Positions 52,183-63,652 of a stretch of DNA of 64,000 nucleotides are shown here, one piece after another. The DNA is from Macrophomina tecta (taxonomy: Eukaryota; Ascomycota; Dothideomycetes; Botryosphaeriales; Botryosphaeriaceae): the NCBI GenBank assembly GCA_024180945.1, contig JAKSGN010000013.1, positions 310,001-374,000 on the forward strand, in the 5' to 3' direction. Numbering within the stretch: the stretch's first letter is position 1; every line of letters starts with the position of its first letter. Under the pieces are notes generated by a model. That model was not told the origin of the DNA and did not search any database. It saw only the letters and a program-made list of their open reading frames with translations. The translations under genes and the position numbers were made by a program.

Positions 52183-55050
52183 ATGATGGACAGAAATTCA
52201 GATTTCCATCTTCGAAATCTCAACCAGGGTTTGAAATTGACGCGTGTCAGCCAACATCGGAGTTCCAGTTCCGTGTCGAAGCCACTGCTCCCAGATGAGG
52301 ATGACGACAGCATAACACCTTCCCACAGAGGCAATGAGCTGAAACCACATAGTAGCTTCGCGGAGAAATGGGTACCTCTTGCCTTACAGCCCTACTGCGA
52401 TTGGCTTTTTCAGCTTCTACCTCAAGGATGGCGCTTCAGTGCATCCTTAGGTGTTCTCCTCTCGTCTACCGTCCTTCTTATAAATATCCTTGTGGCAGCC
52501 TGGTCATTCACCGTCATGCGCGACCACAAAGCGGACCTCGTTTCTGCGCCCGTTGCCACAGGAGACTGCCGGGATATCGAGTGGTGGGGAAGCTTGATTC
52601 ACTTGGCCATCAACGCGGCGAGCACGCTGCTTCTTGGAGCTAGTAGTTCTGCGATGCAGATACTTTGCGCCCCAAGCCGGAAGAATGTGGACGAGGCGCA
52701 TCGGAGAGGCTCTTGGTTGGACATTGGGGTGCTCAGTTTGCGGAACGTGATGTCAATGAGCGTAAGCAAGTTTTTGCTTTGGGTTCTTTTGGGATTATCC
52801 TCTGTTCCGCTTCACCTAGTGTAAGTCACCACGAAAGGCAGCAGCGAGCGCTGCCTCTACAAACTGCTTGCATAGACCCGGTATATGCAGCTTTCTCTGG
52901 AAATTTGAAGCAGGTCTGCGGTCGCCAATGCAGGAGACGGTGTCGGACTTCTATGTCCAGATCATTGCTTTCAACTCCATTCTGATCGCCGTTCTTCTCT
53001 AATCCACCTTCAACGTTCATGATTATCACGCAAGGCTACCTGTTGATCGCTAATGATATCAGATACAACTCGACATTCTTCGTCTCCACGATCAATCATC
53101 ATTATGATGTTTACGTTGCCGGCGCTCAGTTTACTGAGGGTGCTGACTTTGATAGCTTCATTGGCAAATACGATCAAGAGCCGTACTATGCCAATTATTC
53201 TTGGACGGACCTGCCAGTTGGCAGCAACCCGCTCGAGTTTCAGGCAGCAGTTGTTCAGAACAGCTCAACTGGAGGCGGCACATTTGAGCGACTTGAGAAA
53301 GAGGATTGCATGAGGAGCTATTCCGAGATCATCTTGCCGGGCCGCCGAAACGTCATCCTGGTTACGAAAACCAAGCCTCGAGATAACGTGCAGCTGCACG
53401 GAATCGTCAATTTCACTCAGACGGAATTGCCCGAACCCAATACCATCTCATGCAATGAGTCCTCCCAAGGCCACATTCTCACCTCAGAGCTCGGACCGGT
53501 TACCTGCATGACGAATAGCACTCTATATGGTATCGCGCACTATGCCATGCCAGTCATTGGAGTAAAGCCGCCATTCTACGCCAACTGGTATTACTGGATG
53601 TGTTCTCAAAAGGGATACTACTACTCCGGAGACAGGATTGAGACGGATGATGGCCGCAGCATCGAGATGCCGCAATTCTTACAGCCTCCGGGGAAGTTCT
53701 GTAGTGACGGACTTTGGGAAGATCTTGTGGCGGGAGACAACTGGTCCGTGTATGGATTCGATGTCGAGTACTGCTTGAGCGAGAAGCTATCCGGGCAGTG
53801 CAGTCTCAATGTTGCTACAAGCCTCCTTCTCGTGGTAATTATCTTCAACATTGTCAAAGTTGCAGTCATTGTGGCTACGCTCTTCACCATCACAGACAAG
53901 CCTCTGATTACGATTGGAGATTCCATTGCGTCATTCATTGAGGAAGAGGATATTTATACGAGGGGAATGTGCCTCCTTGGGAAAGAAGATGTAATTCATC
54001 ATATGGGGGATGGGAAAAGCGGGACGGATGGGCAACTCGCCAGACTCTCGACAAGACAACCATCAAGGAGTACCTTTCAACTCCTCTCCCCGAAGCCCTT
54101 CCAGCCACAAAGCCTGCACTGGTTCCGCGCCGCAAGCACCGCCCGCTGGAGCACGTGCCTCAGCCTGTAAGCCCACCAACCAGCCCCAACAAGAATGCGC
54201 AGCCACTAACACGCGTAACCCTCCTCCTAGTACCCTCGCAGCTGCCCTCACCCTCCTCGGCCTCCTCATCTACGCCATCATCGCCGTCCGCCCCAACCTC
54301 GGCCACGGCGCCTACCCCTCCATCTGGTCCATCGACTTCCACACCACCACGCCCTACAACCTCATCACCGCCTGGGCCCTCCCGCTCACCGGCCCGCGCG
54401 CCCTCCTCTCCACGGTTCTCATCTCCAACACCCCGCAAACGCTCCTCTCCCTCCTCCACCTCGCCCACACCTCTCTCCTCGCCGCCCTGGCCGCCTTCCG
54501 CGAATGCGCCGCCCACGCCGCGCGCCCGCGCTCACTCCGCGTCTCCGACCCCGCCCGCGGCAGCGCCCAGCGGTCCTCGTACTTCTTGGCGCTGCCGTAC
54601 CGGCTCAGCGTGCCGTTCGCCGCGCTGTCGACCCTCGCGCATTGGCTGCTGTCGCAGGCGTTCTGGATGGTCAGGATCGATGCGCAGGACGCGAGAGGGA
54701 ACGCGCTCGATGCCGATTGGCGTTTCTCCATCACGACGTGCGCGTTCTCGCCGAAGGCGCTGGTGGCCGCGATTGCGGGCGTTGTGGCCCTTTCTGCGTT
54801 TGTGGTGGGCGTTGGCGCGAGGAGGGTGGGTGGCGATGCGCGGGGAATGCCGGTGGGAGGGACGTGTAGCGCGGTGGTGGCGGCGGCGTGTCATGGGCCG
54901 GAGGGGACGAGGGCGGAGGAGTTATTGATGTGGGGAGAGGTGGTGAGTGTAGGGGAGGAGGGGGAGGAGGAGGAAGAAGGCGTGGGGAGGTGTGGGTTTG
55001 GGAATGTGGGAAGAGTGCAGAGACCGCTGGTGGGGAGGTTGTATGCGTGA
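52183..55050 (+). CDS. DUF6536 multi-pass membrane protein, 853 aa, 3 exons
   Basis: Exons 52183-52820, 53063-54166 and 54231-55050. Intron 1 is 242 bp (GTAAGT, branch GCTAATG, end TATCAG), long for this window; intron 2 is 64 bp. Splicing joins P-L-H-L-V to Y-N-S-T-F-F, restoring the DUF6536 signature. The N-terminal domain shows W-G-S-L-I-H-L-A-I-N, S-S-A-M-Q-I-L-C-A-P-S-R-K-N-V-D-E-A-H and L-D-I-G-V-L-S-L-R-N. A polar loop of about 200 residues with several N-glycosylation sequons and Cys follows, then helices at about 485-510, G-D-S-I-A-S-F-I-E, W-F-R-A-A-S-x-x-R-W, and further helices in exon 3. The last about 40 residues are Glu/Gly-rich. Function unknown; probably plasma or endomembrane. 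Exon 3 is GC-rich with poor constraint near its end. Confidence 0.85.
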
Positions 55051-56845
55051 TGGAGGCGGTGTGGGTTTGGTCGTGGAAGTGGAAAATGGAGGAGCTGCTC
55101 CGGAGGTTGTTTTAAGTTCACGATGTGCCACCCCGCATGGGACAGGGAACAAAGCCGGTTGGTGGTTGGTTGGCCGCGGGGCCAATACTCATGACACGGG
55201 ACTCCAATTTTTCGAAGGACTGGCGAGTGCTGTTTTCCGGAGCTTCCCCAATTATCGTCAAGATCACGTTTCAACCTCAATGTCAGAGACCGTTACAATT
55301 CGCGCTTACTGTGAGGAAGTGCACTTGTCGTCTGAGCGCAATCGTCCGAAGTGGTTGCTCACCTTTGCATCTGACGAATGCCGCAAGCCTCACTCATCTT
55401 TTTTTTTTTTTTTTTTTTGCTCTTGCCTCAAAATCAGAAGACAGAAGACTGCTATAATGGAGACCTGAACGCCCGGTGCCTTTGATTTGGGATCGAGCAC
55501 AAAGCTAATGCGGAGTGGACGAATGTCAATTGAAGCTAATGTATCGACTGATCTGCGATAGTGTATGTGTAATACAAACAGATCCGGGGATTTTCCGCCA
55601 GAAAAATCCAACAACAAAAATGGGTGCTTGAGATGAATACCGCGTCTGGCTTATTCGCATCGACTACATACGTTCCATTCTGCAATCCTCCACTACCTTC
55701 CGGTACCCTGCATGCAACTTCTCATTACTATCGGCTCGAAATGCTCCTGTAAGCTCCCCTAACTTGCCTACATGAAATTCGACCATATCCTCACACTCCT
55801 CGAATGCATCATCCAGATACCTCAGATACGCCGATACCATACGCCACGCCAACATCAAGGCACCTTGTAGTTCTGCACTGACGCTTTCCTCCGCAAAAGA
55901 CGTCATAAGGTGCGCCACATCGCCAATCAGCGGATATTCTCTCCTACGCAGCTACCGTGTACCTGCATGCACCTGAAGGGAGGAACGCATGTCAGCTCCT
56001 CCGTGAGCCCGCCCGTCTCTAGCGGATGCTTGTTGACAGCAAGGGCGCATAGGCTGAGCAGATGTAAAAACCGCCAGAATCAGTACTATTCTGGCGATAA
56101 TCAATGCAGAAACATGAAGACAGTTGTTCGAGATGTTAAACCTGGTTTTCTGCTCTTTCAGTAGCCCAACTCAGTGGGCAGCGTGGTTATCTTGGATTGG
56201 AAGGGCAATCCCGCAAGAATAAGCCGACTATTCGGACTCGGGGTTTCCAAGTATGACGTAGACGCCGCGGTTCACCGGAACAGATGGCATCGAGCCGTTC
56301 GGAGGTTCGGACTACTTCCTGACGGAAGATAATCTTGCCAGTGCCGGCCAAGGAGGTTGGAGGTGCGGGAGACATCACGAAGGTGGTGGTATTTCTGTTT
56401 AAGTGTGAGTCTGCGACGAAGGGTTTGATTGAGAGTGATTGCTCACTTTGCTGCTTATAAAAGCATTCGTCAGTGTTGGGGCTGACGTGTTGAGAGGTGG
56501 TTCCCGGAAGCTTCTCGTAGCATGCTCCGTATTTATAGGAAAGGGACATGTCTCCGCCTTCGAAGAAACACGGCCTCTGTAGCTCGAATCTCCAGCGTCC
56601 ACCAGGCAAGCACTATGCAAGATTGAAGCCTGTGGGAATTTCTTTTTTTTTTTTTTTTTTTTTGCCTCCAAACGAGCGGCACTCTCTTTTATACTTTTCA
56701 ACATCCTCCTGTACAACATAGCTTCGAAAGAACATATACAGTATAAAGTACTAACAGCAAAATCCAAGTAGTGATAAAATATTTACAACCGGAAAAATCC
56801 CAACACGGGACGCTTGAGGGCGGCCTTATTCAGAACGGGCTAAAT
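55051..56845. other. Mostly intergenic; one possible exon near 55664-55950
   Basis: On the minus strand 55950-55664 reads an acidic helical peptide with L-D-D-A-F-E-E-C-E-D-M-V-E-F-H-V, ending in a stop at 55664-55666. An acceptor-like CGGTAG just upstream (about 55957) suggests it is the last exon of a gene I could not complete. Near 56370-56240 another minus-strand frame begins M-S-P-A-P-P-T-S-L but could not be resolved. T20 at 55399-55418 and T21 at 56643-56663. No domain recognised. Confidence 0.35.
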
Positions 56846-57387
56846 TTACGGGCAGTACAGGTCACCGGTGTTGTCGTCGTACCAGCATTTGCTCTCGTCA
56901 TGGTAGATGGCGAGGTTGATGTAACCGCCATCGCCGTAGGTCCAGAAGTGGTTGTCTGCGCATCGCCGTTGTCAGTCCACCCGCGCGCGTACGTCCGGGG
57001 ACAGAGAGTAAGAAAACTTACCGGGGCCGCTCATGTAGAAGCAGTCATAGTCAGTGTGCAGCAGCTCAAGGGTGAGCTGGACGGACGTCTTCTCGTACAT
57101 CTGCTTGGTGTTGGAGACCTCGTAGGCCATGTTGTAGCAGATGGCCGCGCCGTAGTCGCCGGTCTTGTTGTCCCACATGCTCTTGACCGTCTGCTGGGTG
57201 AAGGCTTCACGGGCCTGGAGGAGAAAGTCCGGGTTAGAGGATGGCGATTCTGGTAAGGTTGGAATCCTCGACGTACCTCGTCCCACTTGCCCAAGTTGGC
57301 AATGGTGGGCGCGACCTGGTTGATGGCGGCGGAGATGACGGCCGAGGCCGCAGAGGTGAGGATGGTGACAGCGATAGCGGAGGCCAT
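56846..57387 (-). CDS. Small DUF7888-like protein, 137 aa, 3 exons
   Basis: Exons 57387-57277, 57214-57022, 56955-56846; introns of 62 and 66 bp with GTACGT..TCCAG and GTAAGT..CGCAG ends. The N-terminus is a hydrophobic Ala/Ser/Val/Ile helix (2-30) that could be a signal peptide or a membrane-active helix. Then come K-W-D-E-A-R-E-A-F-T-Q-Q-T-V, A-A-I-C-Y-N-M-A-Y, L-E-L-L-H-T-D-Y-D-C-F-Y-M, D-G-G-Y-I-N-L-A-I-Y and the end T-G-D-L-Y-C-P. The four Cys and this order of blocks resemble small fungal proteins grouped as DUF7888; I give that from memory of the pattern. Function unknown, secreted or effector-like role possible. A TATATAA box lies about 170 bp upstream (near 57560). Confidence 0.8.
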
Positions 57388-60300
57388 TTTCGGTGATTTG
57401 TGATGTTTGTAGGGAGTGAGGCTGCTTGTTTGTCGAAAATAGAGTGAGCTCGGTCAACGAGGGATGCCCGGGAGGAGAGTGTGAGGAAGGAAGAGAAGAT
57501 TTGTAGACCTGCTGCTGGGTTGGGAAAAAGGGAAGCAGTGGTGGACGATCCACCCACTTTATATAACGAAAGATCTGAGTATCCGCGGGTGCGATTCAGG
57601 TGCCTACGAGTCTCGCCTGGCTTTGCTTGTCTTGGCCCTTTTGCTTGATGCCGTTCAGGCGAGTTGAGCCTTGGCCTTGAACAAGAGCGGCAGGATGGTT
57701 TGTGGCGGCTGCGGGTCGTTCGGGCCATTGGCAGCCGGGGCTGCTGGCTGCGCCGCCTTGTGCGCAAGCAGCCCTACCTGTTTTGCAGATCGGGGGTGGA
57801 TAGTAGGGTTTGGCCGCCAAGAGAGTGTCTGCATGGGTTGCAGCCTGCACCCACCGGCAGCCCTGCAATAGGGAGCCACAGTCACCGAGCACCACCGCTG
57901 CGGCTGCCGCCCACTTCTCCAAGACCCATGCATTAGCCGATCTTGACGTATAGCCCCGTCTAAGGCATTAAGTTCCGCAACTGCGGGCCAGCTCTGAAAT
58001 AGCACGATCTCGCAGGGCTTATGCCGCTGACAGGGTTCGGTACCCGGCAAAGAGGAGATTAAATTTATGCGACTAGCGCCTCAGGAAAAGCAGGATCGCT
58101 GTCCTCTTGTGCCGGTCCAAGTACTCTTTAGCAAGCAAAGAGCGGTTTGTTGCGTAAGTCGGCAGGCACCGGCTGCTACCGGCGACGCACGGCGGACGAA
58201 GAGCATGTTCGGCTCGACACATGGCAATCAAGACCCGTTGAAACGGAGCCGATGTCCTGTTCCTGATCAGAGAAACTCGGACCTACCGCTGGGCTCAATC
58301 TCGTCTCCAAACCCTGGAGGTCCGGGGGGCCGAGAAGGGTAAAGCTTGACGAGGGGCGGCACGCATGTGGGACGGACAAGACGGGTGTGGGAACGGTCGA
58401 AGCGGACTTCGCTTCCCCTTTGGCGGAGGCTCCATCACGTTCTGAAACGGCGTCCGGACAGACGGCCCTGTGAAACGCGGATTTATTTCTGGGGATTTGG
58501 GGGCGAGTCGACTCCGAGATCCGAGAGCAACAGCGGTGGGGGCGCGCTCAGCTCAACACCATGATGCTGGATCACCTTGATGGCCAAGAGCAGCGCGAGT
58601 TTTCGTGGGCCGAGCCGCTACCAGACAGATTGACGCTTGCTGGATGCCGGGGTTGCGGGGGATGAGCTTGCGTGTTTGTGCTCAGTCGGGGGCGGCGTCG
58701 CCGGCGAGCGGAAAGAGGAAACATCATCGTCAGGCGCGCCGCAGGAAAAACGGGCAAAGGCGGACACACGAACCCCTTCATGCCCAGTTGCTCGCGCGCC
58801 CACGTGCTGCTCTGCCCAGTATGATTCATGTCACCGCCGAACAAAGGCCGTGGTGTCTCGAGACAGGGCCAGGAGGTAGGACCAAGGAACATTCGCTTGC
58901 CTTCGGACCAAGCTCTTCTTGAGCGTCTGCGCGACATCCTGGGTGTCGATGCATATCACCCATCAGCCCTGTATAGCCCTGTCGTGCTAGCAGGGGATGC
59001 ATATACTACAGCTGCAGCATTGCACCTACTTCTGTCTCCCGCTCTATGCGAGCACAGTCCTCCAAACTGGACAGTGACTGGCTCCGAGACGCGGGGGGCG
59101 GCACGGAGGCGTGTCCGGAACACAGTGCTGCTCTCTCCGTACTTGTGTAGCGTGTAGGCGAGACCGAACCGCCCTTGCACGCTTTGACCAGAGACAATCC
59201 TCAATTACGGTTGGTGGGGCCAGGGATCGTTGGTGTGTCCGGTTTACATCCACCAACGGTTTGCTGAGGCCGGGCAGATGCAAGGTCAAGGGCGGAATGA
59301 GGATGACGACGCCTGTCGTGGTGGCTGTACAACGAACCCTGTGATCAATATACAGGGAGAGGGTAACAAAAAACGGAGCCGCATGCAGAAGGTTAATTAG
59401 ATTGAACACCCATCGCACCGCATGACGGTCTTGTCTTTCTGACTTTCCGCACGCCGCCATACGAGCATCCAGAACGCGAGGCTGGCGTGACCGGTGAAGC
59501 GCGCACCGAGAACGGATCCCGAGCAGCTCTTGGATCTCTGTTTGGAGGCGAGCGAGGGGGGGTGCGAGGAGAGCGGTCAGGCGCGCCGCGAAAATCGCCG
59601 TGACGCTGGTGCCGAACGGGCCGAACCTTGGGTGTGGGGCCGACCATCTGTCTGCTGGGAGAAACCAAGGACAATTCAAGCGGCTTCCCTCGTCTCGAGG
59701 CGACCGATGGTCGATGTACAGTGATCCTGAGCTCCGGGATACACTGAGCTTAGCTAACGCCGACGTTTCTGCGTCCCGCATTCTCCTAGTTCCTCAGCTC
59801 CACCGTCCCACTGATGAGAAAGAAGGGTGCGGGCGACGTGCGGCGCTGCTCTCCCTTCGCTTCTTTCTGCTGTTCGCGGATCTCATTCTCCTGCGTACGT
59901 GCGTAGAGGATGAAGAGTGGGGGGTCACTTCAGGGCTATCGACATGCCGCTCTCGGCTCGGTCAGTAGAGCTCGCCTCCCTTTGCCTCCGCGGAATGCAG
60001 CCGGAGGACATCATGGTGATTGCGGGACCTTGGGGAGAAGTGGCTGCATATGCTCCACATGCAAGCGAACGCCACAATCAATAGAGGCATGGGCTATCAC
60101 ATCACTCATGTGGTCCGGTTGTCGTCGCGATCAGTTTTTGCTTGGCAGGTGTACATACCGTTCACACAGTCAAGCCGCACTTTTCTCAAACACGGCCTTC
60201 CGTTCTTCCAAGTGGTTCTATTTTCTTGTAATGATGCCTGATTGCTATCTCTTGAGCGAAATGTTAACAGACGTTACAGAACGGTGCAATTTGCGAGCCC

Positions 60301-61160
60301 TGGAGAGGCGCGGCCATTCTCCCTCAAAAGCTCTCTATTTGAGAGGGCAGCGGTAGGCCCGGCGTCGGATTTTTTTTTGTTTTATTTTTTTTTTTTTTGG
60401 AAACCGCAGTGGGTGGGGCAATACGATTATCCAGCACCACTCCAGGTTGAGAAGGTGGCACGGAGTTCACCGTTGTGGAAGTGACTTGGTAGGAAGTGCC
60501 CAAGTATTGCTCACCGACTGCGAGTCTACACTCATGCTTGGCATTGTGGGGAGACATTCTTGTGATGCGATTCTGCCCTCCGGAAAGTTCCTTGCCACTT
60601 TTGGGGGCCGTACCTTTGGGTAATGAAACACTTCTCCGTAGCACGACGTTCTTATAAGTCCCACTCAAATAATGAGCTGTCACTGTCACCAGGCACGTGC
60701 GGTACGAGACACTCACTGCTCATGCGTAGTTGTGGACTTTTCAGGTGCCAGACCGTATGATGAAACACTAACACACGTGGGCATAACAGACATGTGCACA
60801 AGTCTCCGTTTGCCTTTGTGTTCTGTATGCAATGTCCCGCTTGATTCAAATAGAAGTGGGTGGGTTAACAATGCACGTGTATCCAGCTCATCCTATACCT
60901 GCATCAGAGACTCATGTTCATTATGGTGTCAATAAATGCTCATGGAAAGGTTAGTTGGTGGTCTTGAGGTCGCCTCCTGGTATCTGTAGGAGTCCCAAAT
61001 TCGCAGCGTTCCGCATCCCAAAGTCCCAGCACACTCCCATCGCTCCCGGAGGTTTGCTAGCCGTCGCGAGCAGGTTTTAAAAAGTGACAGTAATCTCTGA
61101 CTTTGACTTTGACTTTGACTTTTTTTTGTTTTATCGATGTGTAGCCCGTTGGATTCTCGG
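57388..61160. other. 3.8-kb stretch without a supportable gene
   Basis: Begins with the promoter of the DUF7888-like gene (TATATAA near 57560). Remaining open frames (longest 59044-59781 on the minus strand) have no recognisable domain, overlap others, and are Arg/Ser/Pro-rich. T-rich tracts occur at about 60369-60398. A TTTGAC hexamer is repeated about four times at 61097-61121. Not RIP-mutated. Confidence 0.55.
61097..61121. repeat. Short tandem TTTGAC repeat
   Basis: About four copies of the hexamer CTTTGA/TTTGAC in a row, running into a T tract, just downstream of the HAD-type gene's stop codon. Confidence 0.9.
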
Positions 61161-61907
61161 CTACGAGAGGCAATTAACAATGCCGGCAATAGCAGCAAGG
61201 GTGCCGTCAGGATCCTTTACGCGGACCGTCTTCAAGCCAATCTCCTTTGCGGGGTAGTCATTGCCGCCGGGGAAGATGGCGTCGCCAATAAACATCATCT
61301 GCTCGAGGGGGATGCCGCTGGCGTCGCGCAGCTTCTTGAGGCCGTAGCCCTTATCGACGCCCTTTTGGGTGATGTCGATGGAGGTGGCGCCGCCCATGTT
61401 GATGGACAGGTCGGGCAGACGGGTGCGCAGGTCGGCCTGGATGACCTTGCGCTTGGCGAAGTCTGGGTCCCAGACCTCTTTGGCGGCGATGGGGGCCTGC
61501 TGGCCGAGAGCGGAGAAGGTGATCTGGCTGCCGCGGTCCTCGATGCGCTCGCCCCAGGTCTGCTCGGGCACGAAGCCGGTGGCCGCGAGGGCGGCGTCGA
61601 ACTGGGCGATGATGTGGGCGCGCATGTCGTCGCTGAACAGCTCGGCGTAGACGGGCGACCACTGGCCGTCGCGGTGAGTGTACAGCTTGGTGCCGGTGGT
61701 GGGCATCAGCCACAGCCTCGACAGGTCGGCGCGGGCGGGCAGGCGGCTGGCGACTTGCTTCTGGAACTGGGCCCAATCGCCGCCGGAGATGACGGCGACG
61801 TGGGCGACGGCGAGCAGGTCGGCCAGCGCCTCGCCCATGGATTCTTTCAGCGGCTGCTTGCTCTCGGCAAGCGTGCCGTCCAGGTCGAAGGCGACGAGGG
61901 AGATCAT
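61161..61907 (-). CDS. HAD-IIB hydrolase, phosphomannomutase-like, 248 aa, single exon
   Basis: Starts M-I-S-L-V-A-F-D-L-D-G-T-L, the HAD motif I with nucleophile D8 and general acid D10. Motif II is S41 in V-I-S-G-G-D-W, the conserved Lys is K186 in G-V-D-K-G-Y-G-L, and motif IV is F-I-G-D-A-I-F-P-G-G-N-D (D209, N216, D217), with spacing and the P-G-G-N-D string as in phosphomannomutases. The length and cap domain (about 80-180) fit HAD-IIB. Likely a sugar-phosphate mutase or phosphatase in the cytosol using Mg2+. It is not the usual eukaryotic Sec53: the D-L-D-G-T-L-A-E-S-K-Q-P-L start and the cap look closer to bacterial HAD-IIB proteins, so transfer from bacteria is possible. The frame stays open upstream to 62243 across a GGT/CAC microsatellite; I start at 61907, immediately before motif I. 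Confidence 0.85.
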   Translation of the reverse strand: MISLVAFDLDGTLAESKQPLKESMGEALADLLAVAHVAVISGGDWAQFQKQVASRLPARADLSRLWLMPTTGTKLYTHRDGQWSPVYAELFSDDMRAHIIAQFDAALAATGFVPEQTWGERIEDRGSQITFSALGQQAPIAAKEVWDPDFAKRKVIQADLRTRLPDLSINMGGATSIDITQKGVDKGYGLKKLRDASGIPLEQMMFIGDAIFPGGNDYPAKEIGLKTVRVKDPDGTLAAIAGIVNCLS

Positions 61908-61970
61908 GCTGGGCAGGGAATGATTGGGGCGGCAGGCGCTTGGGGGGGTGAGGTGCGCCGTGGGCGGAGT

Positions 61971-62019
61971 GGTGGTGGTGGTGGTGGTGGTGGTGGTGGT
62001 GGTGGTGGTGATGGTGGTG
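61971..62019. repeat. (GGT)n microsatellite with one ATG interruption
   Basis: About 13 GGT/GTG units in a row, then ATGGTGGTG. It lies 60-110 bp upstream of the HAD-type start codon, so in its 5' UTR or promoter. Confidence 0.95.
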
Positions 62020-62875
62020 CTGACCTGGAGACTGATAGGGTACGCGTATGCACCGTCGCCTCGCCCAATCAACGCCCGCCGCCGCTTGGGCCACCTTCCG
62101 CTCTCCATGCTGCCTGCAAGAACACCATTTCCACAACGCTCGTACTGAAAGATCCAGCGCCAGCATCGCTCGACGTCACCAGCTTTGAACAAACAGAATG
62201 TCACCGGCTCGGGTCGAAACGCCACAACCCGCTTGGAGTTCAAGAGGGAGCGATATTCTCCAGAGCAATGGTCAGAGGCGGATGGGCGAACCAGTGAAAT
62301 AGCCCGAGGCTAGGTATAGCCAGTCCGGGGCGATCCCGACTCTGTCGTAAATTATCCCCTTTCCGTCACCCAGAACCCTGCCAACTACAGCAAGACCCCG
62401 GTACCCTACAGTCACAGCACTCTGCCTGAAACCTTTGAATGTCACCGCATCATCAATGGAGAGTTGGGAAGGTCCGTCGAACGTGAATACTCGAAGCAGT
62501 TGCGACATTCGAGACAGCTACCTCAGCTCATACGAGCTTGCATGCCACAGTTGCTGCGGCAGATGGCTACCTGAGCCAACCGGCGCTCGGCTATGAAGGG
62601 ACGGGTAACTTTGGGAAGGATTCACGATTCTCCCAAAGACGTTTCCACCACGCCCCATGCCAGCTTGACATACAGCTTCCTCAGCCGAATTCCCTTGCCT
62701 TCTGGCTTCGCCTTACGTCTGATTGGATCACAGTCTCGTGTGAAACCATTGAGTCCGGAGTTATGTGACCATCCTCCCAAACATCCTTCTTCCGACTCCC
62801 ACCTCGCTTCCCTTTCCACCCAGACTCCAGGCCTTGATTCTTCAAGCAGCCGTCAAGACACCCACCAGCTTCCAA
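62020..62875. other. Promoter region between the divergent HAD-type gene and SDH3
   Basis: No gene supported. A 78-codon minus-strand frame (62272-62508) has no recognisable domain. Pyrimidine-rich stretches precede the SDH3 start. Confidence 0.5.
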
Positions 62876-63478
62876 ATGCTCCGCCAGAACACCCTCAGAC
62901 ACCCTGCACGCCGTGCTGTGTCTCGAGTACGCCACGCCATTTCTACTACCACCATTTCCACCACCTCGAGGTACGCTTACCCCTCGCCACCCATTCTCCC
63001 AACACCTCTCACGTCCTCTCCCAGAAACCCCACCCCCGCCACCACCCGCCGCCCTTCAGGAAACGACCCCACCCTCAGCCTGCTCGAATCCCAGCGCCTC
63101 CGCCGCCCCGTCTCCCCCCACCTCTCCATCTATCGCCCGCAGCACACATGGTTCAACCCCTCCATCCTTGGGCGCGTCACCGGCTCGCTCCTCTCTGGCG
63201 GCCTGTACCTCTTCTTTGCCGCTTACGCGTGTGCACCCCTGCTCTGCTGGGATTTCAGCTCGCAAAACGTCGTCGTCGCCGCCGCCGCACTGCCGGCCGC
63301 GGCGACCGTGGGAGCGAAGTCGTTGCTCGGGTTTGCGGGCTCATTTCACTGTGCCAACGGTGTCCGGCACTTGGTGTGGGACTGTGGTAAGCGGCTGAAC
63401 AATGTCGCGGTGCGGAGGAGCGGGTGGGTGGTCATTGGCGTGAGTGTGTGCGGGGCGGTTGCGGGGGCGATGTGGTGA
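62876..63478 (+). CDS. SDH3: Succinate dehydrogenase cytochrome b subunit (complex II), 200 aa
   Basis: Membrane anchor of mitochondrial complex II that binds heme b and forms part of the ubiquinone site. Residues 1-32 are an Arg/Ser/Thr-rich presequence. The core starts with the signature R-P-V-S-P-H-L-S-I-Y-R-P-Q-x-T-W (77-92), then S-I-L-G-R-V-T-G-S. Helices are at about 102-120, 131-152 and 183-199, and the heme-ligand motif F-H158-C-A-N-G-V-R-H-L-V-W-D ends at 169. I begin at 62876 because M-L-R-Q starts the presequence; the longer frame from 62765 is Pro-rich and unlikely. A 54-bp in-frame segment (after S-R at 31-32, starting GTACGC and ending CCCAG) could be an intron; removing it changes only the poorly conserved linker. 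Confidence 0.9.
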   Translation: MLRQNTLRHPARRAVSRVRHAISTTTISTTSRYAYPSPPILPTPLTSSPRNPTPATTRRPSGNDPTLSLLESQRLRRPVSPHLSIYRPQHTWFNPSILGRVTGSLLSGGLYLFFAAYACAPLLCWDFSSQNVVVAAAALPAAATVGAKSLLGFAGSFHCANGVRHLVWDCGKRLNNVAVRRSGWVVIGVSVCGAVAGAMW

Positions 63479-63652
63479 GGATGGGAGGAGACTGTGTTAC
63501 ATGTGAAAGTACGGAACGGTAGCTGGTGTTGAAGTGCCTATGAGGAATCAATTTGTCCTTTCTTCTTCTTCTTTTTTTTTTTCTCCCTCTCCCCCCCTCT
63601 CGATTCGTCGTAGACCTTCCTTAGTTGTGCAGGAGGCTCTTGATCATGTTCT

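Noticed and set aside
53969..54928. Alternative plus-strand frame rich in Pro/Ser/Arg
   Set aside because: Overlaps exons 2-3 of the DUF6536 gene out of frame; low-complexity by-product of GC-rich codons.
59044..59781. 245-codon minus-strand frame as a gene
   Set aside because: No domain, no splice-supported extension, composition like the surrounding gene-free DNA.
61137..62297. 386-codon plus-strand frame
   Set aside because: Shadow of the HAD-type gene on the other strand; it is Gly/Val-rich because of antisense codon use and a GGT microsatellite.
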